Of a DNA stretch of 64,000 nucleotides, positions 45,216 through 53,133 are shown piece after piece. Position numbers and translations under genes: made by a program. The notes below the pieces were generated by a model, which was not told the DNA's origin, ran no database searches, and saw nothing but the letters and a program-made list of their open reading frames with translations. How positions within the stretch are numbered: position 1 is the stretch's first letter; each line of letters opens with the position of its first letter. Origin of the DNA: Bryobacteraceae bacterium (GTDB taxonomy: Bacteria; Acidobacteriota; Terriglobia; Bryobacterales; Bryobacteraceae). The stretch spans positions 62,001-126,000 of the forward strand of contig CANGYQ010000006.1 of NCBI GenBank assembly GCA_947458745.1. The letters are read 5' to 3'.

Positions 45216-45240
45216 AGCCCCGTGCGTGAGCGCGGGGCTT
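45216..45240. repeat. REP-like palindrome between two convergent genes
   Basis: A single copy of the element found at 22813 and 50511, reading AGCCCCGTGCGTGAGCGCGG and ending GGCTT. The arms AGCCCCG and CGGGGCT pair perfectly around a GC-rich centre. It lies 7 bases after the phosphatase stop and 14 bases before the stop of the convergent RNase-like gene, where it could serve as a two-way terminator. Confidence 0.7.
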
Positions 45241-45253
45241 ACCAAACATCTAC

Positions 45254-46666
45254 CTACGCCAGCGTGAACGCTTCGCCGCGTGTGGGAATCTCCACTTCAA
45301 TGGCATAGCGAGCCTGAATCGCGGCCTTCAGTGCTTGTTGCGCCGGGTATTCGCCGTGGACCAGGAACAGTTTCTTCAATGTCGGCGCCACCGGTTCCAG
45401 CCACTTCAGCAGCTCTCCCTGGTCCGCATGGCCAGAGAGTTCGGTAATCACTTCCACTTCACAACGCCGCGGATACGGCTCACCCCAGATGGGCACTTCC
45501 GTCCAACCTTCCTGCAGCTTGCGGCCCAGCGTGTTCTCCGCTTGGAAGCCGGTGATCAGCACCGTATTGCGTGGGTCTCCAATGTTGTTGCGCAAGTGGT
45601 GCAGCACCCGGCCCGCTTCGCACATGCCCGAAGCGGAGATCACCATAAACGGCCCCCGCAGATCATTTAAGGCCTTCGATTTCTCCACCTCGCGCACATA
45701 CACCAGCCGCTTGAACCCGAACGGGTCCACGCCCTCGCGCAAGAATGTCCGCGTTTCGTCGTCGTAAAGATACAGGTGCCGCCGGAACACATCCGTCGCA
45801 TTCACCGCCAGCGGCGAATCGACAAAAATCGGGATCGACGGGATGCGGCCTTCGCGGATCAACTCATGAATCAGCAGCACCAGTTGCTGCGTCCGGCCCA
45901 CCGCAAACGATGGCGCAATGATCTTGCCCCCGCGCGCCGCCGTGCGCGTGATCACGTCGGCTAACTTCTGTTTGACGTTGCCCTGCTCTTCATGAAACCG
46001 GTCCCCGTAAGTCGATTCCATGATCAGATAGTCCACCGGCGGCAACGGCTCCGGGTCCGCGATGATGGGCAGACCCACGCGGCCAATATCGCCCGAAAAG
46101 CCCAGCCGCAGCCCGCGGCCGGACAACACCATGGATGTCGAACCCAGCATGTGCCCGGCGTTCACCGTCTCGTAAGTCAGGTGCGGACCCACCTCGTGCG
46201 GGCAATGCGGCAGTACTGAATGGAACAGCGGAACCGTCGCCTCCGCATCCTCCACCGTGTACAGCGCCTCCACCTCGTGGCTGTCTCCCAGTTCCTCCAT
46301 CACCGACCGCCGCCGCTTGTTCCGCCGGTTGATAAACTCCGCGTCCTTCTGCTGGATGAAGGCCGAATCCAGCAGCATTGTCTCCGACAAGTCGGCCGTG
46401 GCGGGAGAAGTGAAGATCGGTCCCGAAAAGCCGTTGCGGACCAGGTTCGGCAGATTGCCGGAATGGTCAATATGGGCGTGTGACAGCAGCACGGCGCGCA
46501 CGTTCTTGGCATGGACCGGTAGCTCACGATTGCGCTGGAACGCCTCCTGACGCCGGCCCTGGAATAGGCCGCAGTCCAGCAGGTACGTCTCACCCTGAAA
46601 ATCAAGCTGGTGCATGGACCCGGTAACGGTTCGCGCCGCTCCCCAAAATGTGAGTTTCATCGACAT
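45254..46666 (-). CDS. MBL-fold beta-CASP RNA-processing-like protein
   Basis: A 470-residue member of the beta-CASP group related to CPSF-73 and bacterial YSH1-like exonucleases. It shows KLTFWGAARTVTGSMHQLDF, the motif VLLSHAHIDHSGNLPNLV, the His in NAGHMLGSTSMVLSG, DYLIMESTYGDRFHEE, the beta-CASP part with PSFAVGRTQQLVLLIHEL and ISASGMCEAGRVLHHL, and the C-terminal RMMBL part with ITELSGHADQGELLKWL and FLVHGEYPAQQAL. The likely role is RNA maturation or decay. GGAGG 9 bases before the ATG at 46666 fixes the start. It is divergent from the GT-C gene. Confidence 0.92.
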   Translation of the reverse strand: MSMKLTFWGAARTVTGSMHQLDFQGETYLLDCGLFQGRRQEAFQRNRELPVHAKNVRAVLLSHAHIDHSGNLPNLVRNGFSGPIFTSPATADLSETMLLDSAFIQQKDAEFINRRNKRRRSVMEELGDSHEVEALYTVEDAEATVPLFHSVLPHCPHEVGPHLTYETVNAGHMLGSTSMVLSGRGLRLGFSGDIGRVGLPIIADPEPLPPVDYLIMESTYGDRFHEEQGNVKQKLADVITRTAARGGKIIAPSFAVGRTQQLVLLIHELIREGRIPSIPIFVDSPLAVNATDVFRRHLYLYDDETRTFLREGVDPFGFKRLVYVREVEKSKALNDLRGPFMVISASGMCEAGRVLHHLRNNIGDPRNTVLITGFQAENTLGRKLQEGWTEVPIWGEPYPRRCEVEVITELSGHADQGELLKWLEPVAPTLKKLFLVHGEYPAQQALKAAIQARYAIEVEIPTRGEAFTLA

Positions 46667-46738
46667 GGATTCTTCCCTCCCGAACACTAACGCGTCTCGT
46701 CTTCACTTCGAGCATCTCACGGGCCGATAAGGTCCACT

Positions 46739-48361
46739 ATGCGTCGGTCCGTCATCTGGGCATCCCTCTGGGGACTGGCTCTGCTTCCTTCCGTGTGGTT
46801 GGCCGTCCAATTTCATGACCTGCCGCACTTAGGGGACTTCCACGACGACGGGCTTTATCTGGTGTCCGCTAAGGCGATCGCCCAAGGCGAAGGCCACCGG
46901 ATGTCCAGCCTGCCCGCCCTGAACGCCGCCGCCGACGCCGCGCCGTATCAAACCAAGTATCCGCCGCTCTATCCGGCGTGGCTCTCCAATGCCTGGCGCG
47001 CCAACCCCAACTTTCCGGCAAATCTCGGCTGGTTTCTGCCGCTGGCCTGGATCTGGCTACCCGCGCTCGCGATGGTGTCCCGCGTCGTTTTCCGCGACCT
47101 TGGCTTCTCGCCCGGCTGGTCCCTGGGTTTGTCGGCGATGGTGCTGGTGAACCCCATGGCGGCCTACTTTGCCACCAGCCTGATGGCGGAACTGATGATG
47201 GCCACGTTGCTGATGCTGTCGCTGGCTCTGGCGGAACGTAAGCAAGGCCTGGCCAGCGGCTTGGCGGCCGGACTGGCCTTCCTCGCCAAGTCCGCCGCGT
47301 TTCCCGCGCTGCTCACCATCCCGGTGCTGTTTGGCTTGCGCCGCCAGTTCCGTCAAGGCTCCTACTTCCTGGCCATCGCCTGGCCCTGCTTCCTGGGCTG
47401 GACCCTGTGGGCGGCGAACCACCGCGACATCGCCCACGTAGCGGACTACTACGTAGACTACCTGGGCTTCTATCGGGCCAACCACTCTTTGGCCGACTTG
47501 CCGTCGATCGCCCTCACCAACATCCCCATCCTGATCATGGGCGCTGGCCGTTTGCTGGCTTTCTCGGCGGGCTACACCGGCTGGTCCAACTATCTGGCCA
47601 CCCTGCTTGGCTTGGTGGGCTTGTTCAGCTTCATCCGGCTGCGCTTCTCGCACTATCAGGCGTTCCTGCTGGTGTTCCTGCCCATGTTGATCTGCTGGAA
47701 CTTCACCCCGCACGAACGGTTCCTGCTGCCCGTGCTACCCTTCCTCATCGCGGGGCTGGGCGCGGAGGTGCGCCAGATGCCCAAGATGCTGCCCTGGGCC
47801 CGGCCGGTGGCCGCCGCCTTCGTGTTGTCGGTGCTCTATCTCAACCTGGAAGGCGTCTTCGCTGAGTTGCCGCGCGTTGCCCACCAGCAGCGCGCCCGGC
47901 GTGAGCAGTTGCTGCCGGTCTACGAATGGATCGCCCGCGAAACTCCCCCCACCGCCCGCTTTGCCGCCGCGCATGACCCTCTCCTGTGGCTTTACACCGG
48001 CCGCCCGGCGCGCGGCATGCACTTCCCCACCAAGTACTTCTATGGGGACCGGCGCGAAGCCATCCTCCGTTACTTTGCCGATCTGCCGGAGTTCATGCGT
48101 CTGCATCATCTGGACTACGCGCTGGTCGCCGATGATGACTTCGCCCTGGATCTGTCGCCCGAAGAAGTCAAGTCCCGGGCCGCTAAGGTGCTCTCCAATC
48201 CCGGGCTGAAGCTGATTCACCACACCGGCAAAGCCTCCGTCATGATGCTGGCGGACGCGGCTGTGGCCCCGGCGCGGTTAGAATCGGACAAGCATGTTTC
48301 GCCACCGGATACACCGTCTTCTCCCGCTCCTTCTGCCGTTCACGCTGCCGCTCCTCGCTGA
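46739..48361 (+). CDS. GT-C-fold membrane glycosyltransferase-like protein
   Basis: A 540-residue integral membrane protein with about ten hydrophobic helices. After the first helix, the loop LPHLGDFHDDGLYLVSAKAI holds the acidic pair typical of GT-C enzymes such as PMT and ArnT, and YQTKYPPLYPAWLSNAW resembles the KYPPLYP motif of the dolichyl-phosphate-mannose family. The C-terminal part (about 380-510) is soluble. The last residues are Pro/Ala/Ser-rich because this 3' end overlaps the next gene by 68 bases in another frame. The donor is presumably a polyprenyl-linked sugar; the acceptor is unknown. Confidence 0.82.
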   Translation: MRRSVIWASLWGLALLPSVWLAVQFHDLPHLGDFHDDGLYLVSAKAIAQGEGHRMSSLPALNAAADAAPYQTKYPPLYPAWLSNAWRANPNFPANLGWFLPLAWIWLPALAMVSRVVFRDLGFSPGWSLGLSAMVLVNPMAAYFATSLMAELMMATLLMLSLALAERKQGLASGLAAGLAFLAKSAAFPALLTIPVLFGLRRQFRQGSYFLAIAWPCFLGWTLWAANHRDIAHVADYYVDYLGFYRANHSLADLPSIALTNIPILIMGAGRLLAFSAGYTGWSNYLATLLGLVGLFSFIRLRFSHYQAFLLVFLPMLICWNFTPHERFLLPVLPFLIAGLGAEVRQMPKMLPWARPVAAAFVLSVLYLNLEGVFAELPRVAHQQRARREQLLPVYEWIARETPPTARFAAAHDPLLWLYTGRPARGMHFPTKYFYGDRREAILRYFADLPEFMRLHHLDYALVADDDFALDLSPEEVKSRAAKVLSNPGLKLIHHTGKASVMMLADAAVAPARLESDKHVSPPDTPSSPAPSAVHAAAPR

Positions 48362-50471
48362 ACCGCAGCAACGCAAACCGGTCACCCTGGAAGCCGTCGG
48401 CGCGCAGCGGCCCAGCTTTGCCCCACGCGCCAACTGGTCCCCGCTGGGCAAGGAATTTGTCTACTCTGAAGCCGGTAAGTTGATGCTCTACGAGGCCTCT
48501 TCCAAGAAGGCGAAGGAACTGGTGGAGATGAAGAAGCTGGAAGCGCTGGCCACCAAGCCCGCTCCCGCCGGGCGCTTCGATTGGCAGAACCGCCGCGTCG
48601 CGGAAAAGACCGTCCAGTGGATGCCCAATGGTCGCGACCTGCTGCTGATCATCGAAGGCGACCTGTTCCTGTTCAACACCGATTCGAAAAAGCATGAACA
48701 GCTCACCGCCACCGCCGCCGCGGAGCGGGACCCCAAGCCTTCCCCCGATGGCAAGCGCCTCGGCTTCCGCATCGACCACGACCTCTACATGATGGAGATC
48801 GCCACCAAGAAGACCACCCGGCTCACCACCGATGGCTCGGCGAACATCCTCAACGGCGAACTCGACTGGGTCTACCCGGAAGAGCTGGATCTGGGCACCG
48901 CCTGGTGGTGGTCGCCCGATTCGTCGCGCATTGCGTACATGCAGTTCGACACCACGCGCCTTGGCGTCTACCCTCACGCCGATCTGTTGGGCGTCACCGC
49001 CTTTGCTGAACCCCAGAAGTATCCCAAGACCGGCACCCAAAACTCCGATGTCCGCCTGGGCGTCGTGGCCGCCACCGGGGGCTCCACCAAATGGATGGAC
49101 TTGGGCGAAATGCGGGACCACCTGATGGCCCGCGTCAACTGGATTCCGGAGTCCAACACGCTGGCCGTGCAAAAGCTGACGCGGGTCCAGAATAAGCTGG
49201 ATCTCATCGCCGCCGATGCGGCCACCGGCACTTCCAAGGTGTTGTTCACCGAAAAGGATGCCACGTGGATTAACGTCGCCGATGACCTCACCTTTCTGCC
49301 CTCGCGCAAACAGTTCCTGTGGTCCAGCGAAAAGTCCGGCTTCCGCCACCTCTACCTGATGAACTACGAAGGCCAGGAGGTCAAGCGGCTGACCAAAGGC
49401 GAATGGGAGGTTTCCGATGTTCTGCAGGTGGATGAGAAGGCCGGCAAAGTCTATTTCACCTCCACTGAAGCCAGCCCGCTGGAGCGGCAGTTCTATGTGG
49501 TGGACTTGAACTCCGGCGAAAAGAAAGCCCTCACCTCCGCGGGTGGCACCCACACCATCTCCATGAGCCCGGCGGCGGACTTCTACCTCGACACCCACTC
49601 CTCGCTCAAGACCCCGCCGCGCACCACCCTGCACAAAGCCGATGGCGGGGAAGTGGCCGTCTTCCGTGAGGCCGACCGCAAAGTGATCGATGAGTTCGCC
49701 CTGCTGCCCACTGAAGTGGTGAAGGTCACGTCCGCCGACGGCGCGCTACTCTACGCCCGGCTGATCAAGCCCGCCAACTTTGACTCGGCCAAGAAGTACC
49801 CGGCCGTCGTGTTCGTCTATGGCGGCCCTCACGCGCAGACCGTGCGCGATTCCTGGGTGGGCCTCAGTTGGGAACAGGCGCTGGCCCACAAGGGCTTCGT
49901 CATCTGGCAGATCGACAACCGCGGCTCCGCTGGCCGTGGCCACGCCTGGGAATCCAAGCTCTACCGCCGCATGGGCAAGCAGGAACTGGAAGACCAGGTG
50001 ACCGGCGTCCAGCACCTCTTGAAAATGGGCTTTGTCGACCCCAAGCGCGTCGGCGTCAATGGCTGGAGCTATGGCGGCTACATGACACTCTACGCGTTGC
50101 TCAACGCCCCGGAAGTCTTCGCGGCGGGCATTTCCGGTGCTCCCGTGGTGGACTGGCGCCACTACGATACCATCTACACCGAACGGTACCTGGGCCTGCC
50201 CCAGGAGAACGAAGCGGGCTACAAGGACAGCTCCGCGTTGACCTACGCGGGCAACCTCAAGGGCAAGCTGCTATTGGTCCACAACTTTGGCGATGACAAC
50301 GTCCTGTTCCAGAACAGCTTCCAGATGGCCGATGCCCTCCAGAAGGCCGGCAAGCAGTTCGAGATGATGGTCTACCCGCAGAAGTCCCACGGCGTCTCCG
50401 GCCCCGCCGCCCGCCAAATGCGCGAGATGATGACCAACTTCCTCGAACGCAGCCTGGGCTCCGCCCAGTAG
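48294..50471 (+). CDS. S9 family dipeptidyl peptidase IV-like
   Basis: A 725-residue serine peptidase with a signal peptide (about 1-22). The N-terminal beta-propeller has ELDWVYPEELDLGTAWWWSP, the DPP4 Glu motif (WVYPEEL), and the C-terminal alpha/beta hydrolase has the nucleophile elbow VGVNGWSYGGYMTLYAL, the Asp in VHNFGDDNVLFQNS and the His in QKSHGVSG. It removes X-Pro or X-Ala dipeptides from peptides in the periplasm. The ATG at 48294 is required for the signal peptide and lies within the end of the GT-C gene. It is followed by a pair of REP-like palindromes. Confidence 0.93.
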   Translation: MFRHRIHRLLPLLLPFTLPLLAEPQQRKPVTLEAVGAQRPSFAPRANWSPLGKEFVYSEAGKLMLYEASSKKAKELVEMKKLEALATKPAPAGRFDWQNRRVAEKTVQWMPNGRDLLLIIEGDLFLFNTDSKKHEQLTATAAAERDPKPSPDGKRLGFRIDHDLYMMEIATKKTTRLTTDGSANILNGELDWVYPEELDLGTAWWWSPDSSRIAYMQFDTTRLGVYPHADLLGVTAFAEPQKYPKTGTQNSDVRLGVVAATGGSTKWMDLGEMRDHLMARVNWIPESNTLAVQKLTRVQNKLDLIAADAATGTSKVLFTEKDATWINVADDLTFLPSRKQFLWSSEKSGFRHLYLMNYEGQEVKRLTKGEWEVSDVLQVDEKAGKVYFTSTEASPLERQFYVVDLNSGEKKALTSAGGTHTISMSPAADFYLDTHSSLKTPPRTTLHKADGGEVAVFREADRKVIDEFALLPTEVVKVTSADGALLYARLIKPANFDSAKKYPAVVFVYGGPHAQTVRDSWVGLSWEQALAHKGFVIWQIDNRGSAGRGHAWESKLYRRMGKQELEDQVTGVQHLLKMGFVDPKRVGVNGWSYGGYMTLYALLNAPEVFAAGISGAPVVDWRHYDTIYTERYLGLPQENEAGYKDSSALTYAGNLKGKLLLVHNFGDDNVLFQNSFQMADALQKAGKQFEMMVYPQKSHGVSGPAARQMREMMTNFLERSLGSAQ

Positions 50472-50510
50472 AAGAAACCAGTAGCCCGCGCAAAAGAAAA
50501 AGGGCCGCCT

Positions 50511-50579
50511 AGCCCCATGCGTCAGCTTGGGGCTTCTTCCTTGCGTTAACGAAAAAGCCCCATGCTGACGCATGGGGCT
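50511..50579. repeat. REP-like palindrome pair after the DPP4-like gene
   Basis: Two copies of the palindromic element (50511-50535 and 50555-50579) in inverted orientation, separated by 19 bases. The first is AGCCCCATGCGTCAGCTTGG plus GGCTT. The second is close to its reverse complement. The pair lies between two convergent genes and is almost identical in layout to the pair at 22813-22881. Confidence 0.8.
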
Positions 50580-50630
50580 CCTTCCCGATCATCTAACCAC
50601 CGTCAACCGCCCCGTCAGGCGGACCAAAAC

Positions 50631-51656
50631 CTAGTGGTTGCTGCCGCCGCCACTGCTACCGGTATGGCTAGCCCCGCCGCCGCCGGACCGGCCGCCGCCC
50701 ATGGAACCGCCTGCGTCGCCGCCGCTGGGAGCGCTGCCACCCACCGGAGCACTGGGCACGGAAACGCTCCCGTTCACCCCACCGCCGGTGCGGCCACCAA
50801 TCGTCGAATAGCCCAGGTTCGGATTATAGGAGCTCTGCCATCCGCCTGCACCCGGTCCGCCAAAGCTGGGTCCGCTGCCCGCACCACCGCCCGAAAACAC
50901 TGGCTGATAGACCGCGAGCACCGCACCGGGGGACCAGAAACGGTAGCCGAACGGGCTGTTCCATGCGCCGTGCCCCGGAATGTAGGTGAACATGTTGAAG
51001 AACGTGTTGTAATACCAACCGCCCGTCGTCCAACCGCGCGGCGAATCCATCTGCACGGTCCTTGCCGCGGACATGTTGGCCATCGCCACATAGCCCGCGC
51101 GGCGGCTGGCCCAGCGGTAAAGACTATCGGTCTGTTCCTTGTCGAACTTCTCCACCTTGCCGTCGGCCAGCATCATCACCCGGCCGCCCTTCAGCAGCGT
51201 CGAGCCCACGGCCAATTCACCGGACCAGACCCGGACACTGCCCTGCGGTCCCGCCTGGATCGAGTAGACGCCGTCCTTGTTGATCGAAATCTCCTGGCCG
51301 CCCACCAGCACCAGCGCGCGATTGGTCTTCACCGAATCGGCCGCTTCGATGATAACGGAGCCTTCCTTCAACTCGATGCGTGAATCAGTGATCTCGCTGT
51401 TGATCATCTTCACCTGGGTGTGATCGCTCATCCGCAGAAACACGCCCGGCCCCAGCAGCACTTCCGCGCGGCCTTCTTCGGTCGCCAGCGTTTCGCCGGG
51501 CTTCATGGTTTGGAAGACACTAGTCTTCAATTCCACCGGCTTGCCCGCCAGCAACACATCGCCTTCGGTGTAGTGGATCAGGCCGGATTTGGCCGAGATC
51601 AAGCTCTGGCCCAGCGCGGACGCCGCCAAAGCGCAAAACAGAACAAGTAGACGCAT
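50631..51656 (-). CDS. Secreted FecR-domain protein with Gly/Ser-rich tail
   Basis: A 341-residue exported protein. A signal peptide (about 1-16, cleavage near ALGQS) is followed by a FecR-like beta domain (about 20-150; LISAKSGLIHYTEGDVLLAG, TEEGRAEVLLGPGVFLRM, VYSIQAGPQGSVRVWSGEL). The middle has Trp and Tyr-rich segments (GWTTGGWYYNTFFNMFTYIP) and the last 80 residues are mainly Gly and Ser. The role is unknown; such FecR-domain proteins are frequent in Acidobacteria and may be surface or periplasmic structural proteins. It is convergent with the DPP4-like gene. Confidence 0.78.
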   Translation of the reverse strand: MRLLVLFCALAASALGQSLISAKSGLIHYTEGDVLLAGKPVELKTSVFQTMKPGETLATEEGRAEVLLGPGVFLRMSDHTQVKMINSEITDSRIELKEGSVIIEAADSVKTNRALVLVGGQEISINKDGVYSIQAGPQGSVRVWSGELAVGSTLLKGGRVMMLADGKVEKFDKEQTDSLYRWASRRAGYVAMANMSAARTVQMDSPRGWTTGGWYYNTFFNMFTYIPGHGAWNSPFGYRFWSPGAVLAVYQPVFSGGGAGSGPSFGGPGAGGWQSSYNPNLGYSTIGGRTGGGVNGSVSVPSAPVGGSAPSGGDAGGSMGGGRSGGGGASHTGSSGGGSNH

Positions 51657-51765
51657 TTCGCCTCCTATCTCCGACTATACTCCCGTTTCGACGCGTTCGA
51701 ACCCGAAGTCGTTTCCCCAAGGCCCAGAACTTCGTGATTTCAGGCGAGCACCGGCCGCACAGCGG

Positions 51766-53016
51766 CTACACCGCCACCCGGTAGAGCATCGCATCACCCT
51801 CCCAGCCGTCACTCTTGGCCAGCAGGCGCGTCATGTGGACGCAGATCTCCCGCGTCCGCGCATCCTCCCGAGCCAGAAAGTTCGACAGCGTCAGCAGCGG
51901 ATCCTCGCCCGGCTGCAGGTTGTCGATCATGCGCACGGTCTCGCGCTTCAACAGACCGCTCTGGCGATCCACCTCGGCTAGGAAAAACGGGTACCGCGGG
52001 CGGTTGCCGCGCGGGTTTGTCTCGTTGATGTTGCCCAGCCAATAGATCCGGCCGCTGGAATGGCGCAGCAGCTGAGAGCACGCGCTCGGCGAATAGAAGT
52101 TCTTCCCTTGCGTGTCCGTCCACGGCTCCGGCTTCGACCAGCGCCACCCACCGTCGCTGGAAATCGAGAACCATTTGTACGAAGGCCACTCCGGGTGCTT
52201 ATCATTGGCGCCGCGCATCACGCAGAGCAGCCGCCCGCCGTCCAGCTCCACAATGGTCCCTTCGGAAAGCCCGCGCGAGGTCTTCAGGGGATCACCCGGG
52301 ATCACCTCCCCCATCCGCCACTCCAGCCGTTCCCCCTGCCAACGTCCATGCAGGATGGCCGTGTCGTGATACGTGTAGCCGCCGCCCGGGTTCGCCAGTT
52401 TGCCATCCGCGCCCAACGGAGCCACCGACAAGGGAATCAGGATCTCCTTCCGATAGCGGATCGGGGCAGACGTCTGGTCCCCCAACATCGCCGAATTCTT
52501 GCCCAGCCACACGCCCGGCAACGGGTGCGCGGCATCGTACTCTTTCCCCGCATGCACCACGATCTCCGGCCGCCCACCCGGCACCTGGTAGTGCACCCGC
52601 CACTGCCGCATGCCCTCCAGCGGATCATCGGTGGGCAGCGTGCCCTCAATCCACAGCGTCAGCGTCCGCCCGGACCCCGGGTCCAGCCAGACGCCGCGAT
52701 GATGCTTGCGCCACATGCCCTCCGGGCGCCGCTCCCCCGTCCGCTCCTCGCGCGGCGCGCTCCAGTGCTGGCCGAAATCATCGGACGTACGGATAAAGGC
52801 CAAATCAATCGTGTCCGACCGGCTCCACCGCTGCTCAATCGAAAGCATCCGCCGCCCCTCGCGGTCCAGTGGATAAGCAAACGCCATCACCGCCGTCCCC
52901 TTGCCCGGGGAGGCGAGGAAGACTTGACGCCGCACCTCCGCCGAAGCGGCGACGCCGGGGAGCGTCAAGGCAGTAAGGGAAAGGCACTCGCGACGATTGA
53001 TCACGACGGAGAGCAT
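51766..53016 (-). CDS. Sialidase-like (BNR/Asp-box) exported protein
   Basis: A 416-residue protein with a leader (VINRRECLSLTALTLPGVAA) resembling a Tat signal, then a six-bladed propeller-type sequence. Asp-box-like repeats are visible, such as TSDDFGQHWSAPR and SSDGGWRWSKPEPW, and SEGTIVELDGGRLLCVMRGA resembles sialidase central strands. The substrate is uncertain: such BNR proteins include true sialidases and other glycosidases or binding proteins. The ATG at 53016 was chosen because the frame continues upstream to 53172 with a sequence unlike a leader. It is divergent from the AIPR gene. Confidence 0.78.
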   Translation of the reverse strand: MLSVVINRRECLSLTALTLPGVAASAEVRRQVFLASPGKGTAVMAFAYPLDREGRRMLSIEQRWSRSDTIDLAFIRTSDDFGQHWSAPREERTGERRPEGMWRKHHRGVWLDPGSGRTLTLWIEGTLPTDDPLEGMRQWRVHYQVPGGRPEIVVHAGKEYDAAHPLPGVWLGKNSAMLGDQTSAPIRYRKEILIPLSVAPLGADGKLANPGGGYTYHDTAILHGRWQGERLEWRMGEVIPGDPLKTSRGLSEGTIVELDGGRLLCVMRGANDKHPEWPSYKWFSISSDGGWRWSKPEPWTDTQGKNFYSPSACSQLLRHSSGRIYWLGNINETNPRGNRPRYPFFLAEVDRQSGLLKRETVRMIDNLQPGEDPLLTLSNFLAREDARTREICVHMTRLLAKSDGWEGDAMLYRVAV

Positions 53017-53133
53017 ATCGTGGCTTGGGGCATCACGGGGCTCCACGAGTGTGAGGGTTCTAATAATAAACTCTTTAAAGCGACTAGACGGTCGCAAGTA
53101 GCGCAATCCCAATCTAGTGCGAGGCTGTGAGCG

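Noticed and set aside
48240..49634. Minus-strand frame of 464 codons over the DPP4-like gene
   Set aside because: Antisense shadow of a gene with all catalytic motifs; no domain in the reverse frame.
22813..50579. REP-like copies as a CRISPR-type array
   Set aside because: The copies are kilobases apart, palindromic and in inverted pairs, without regular spacers or cas genes.
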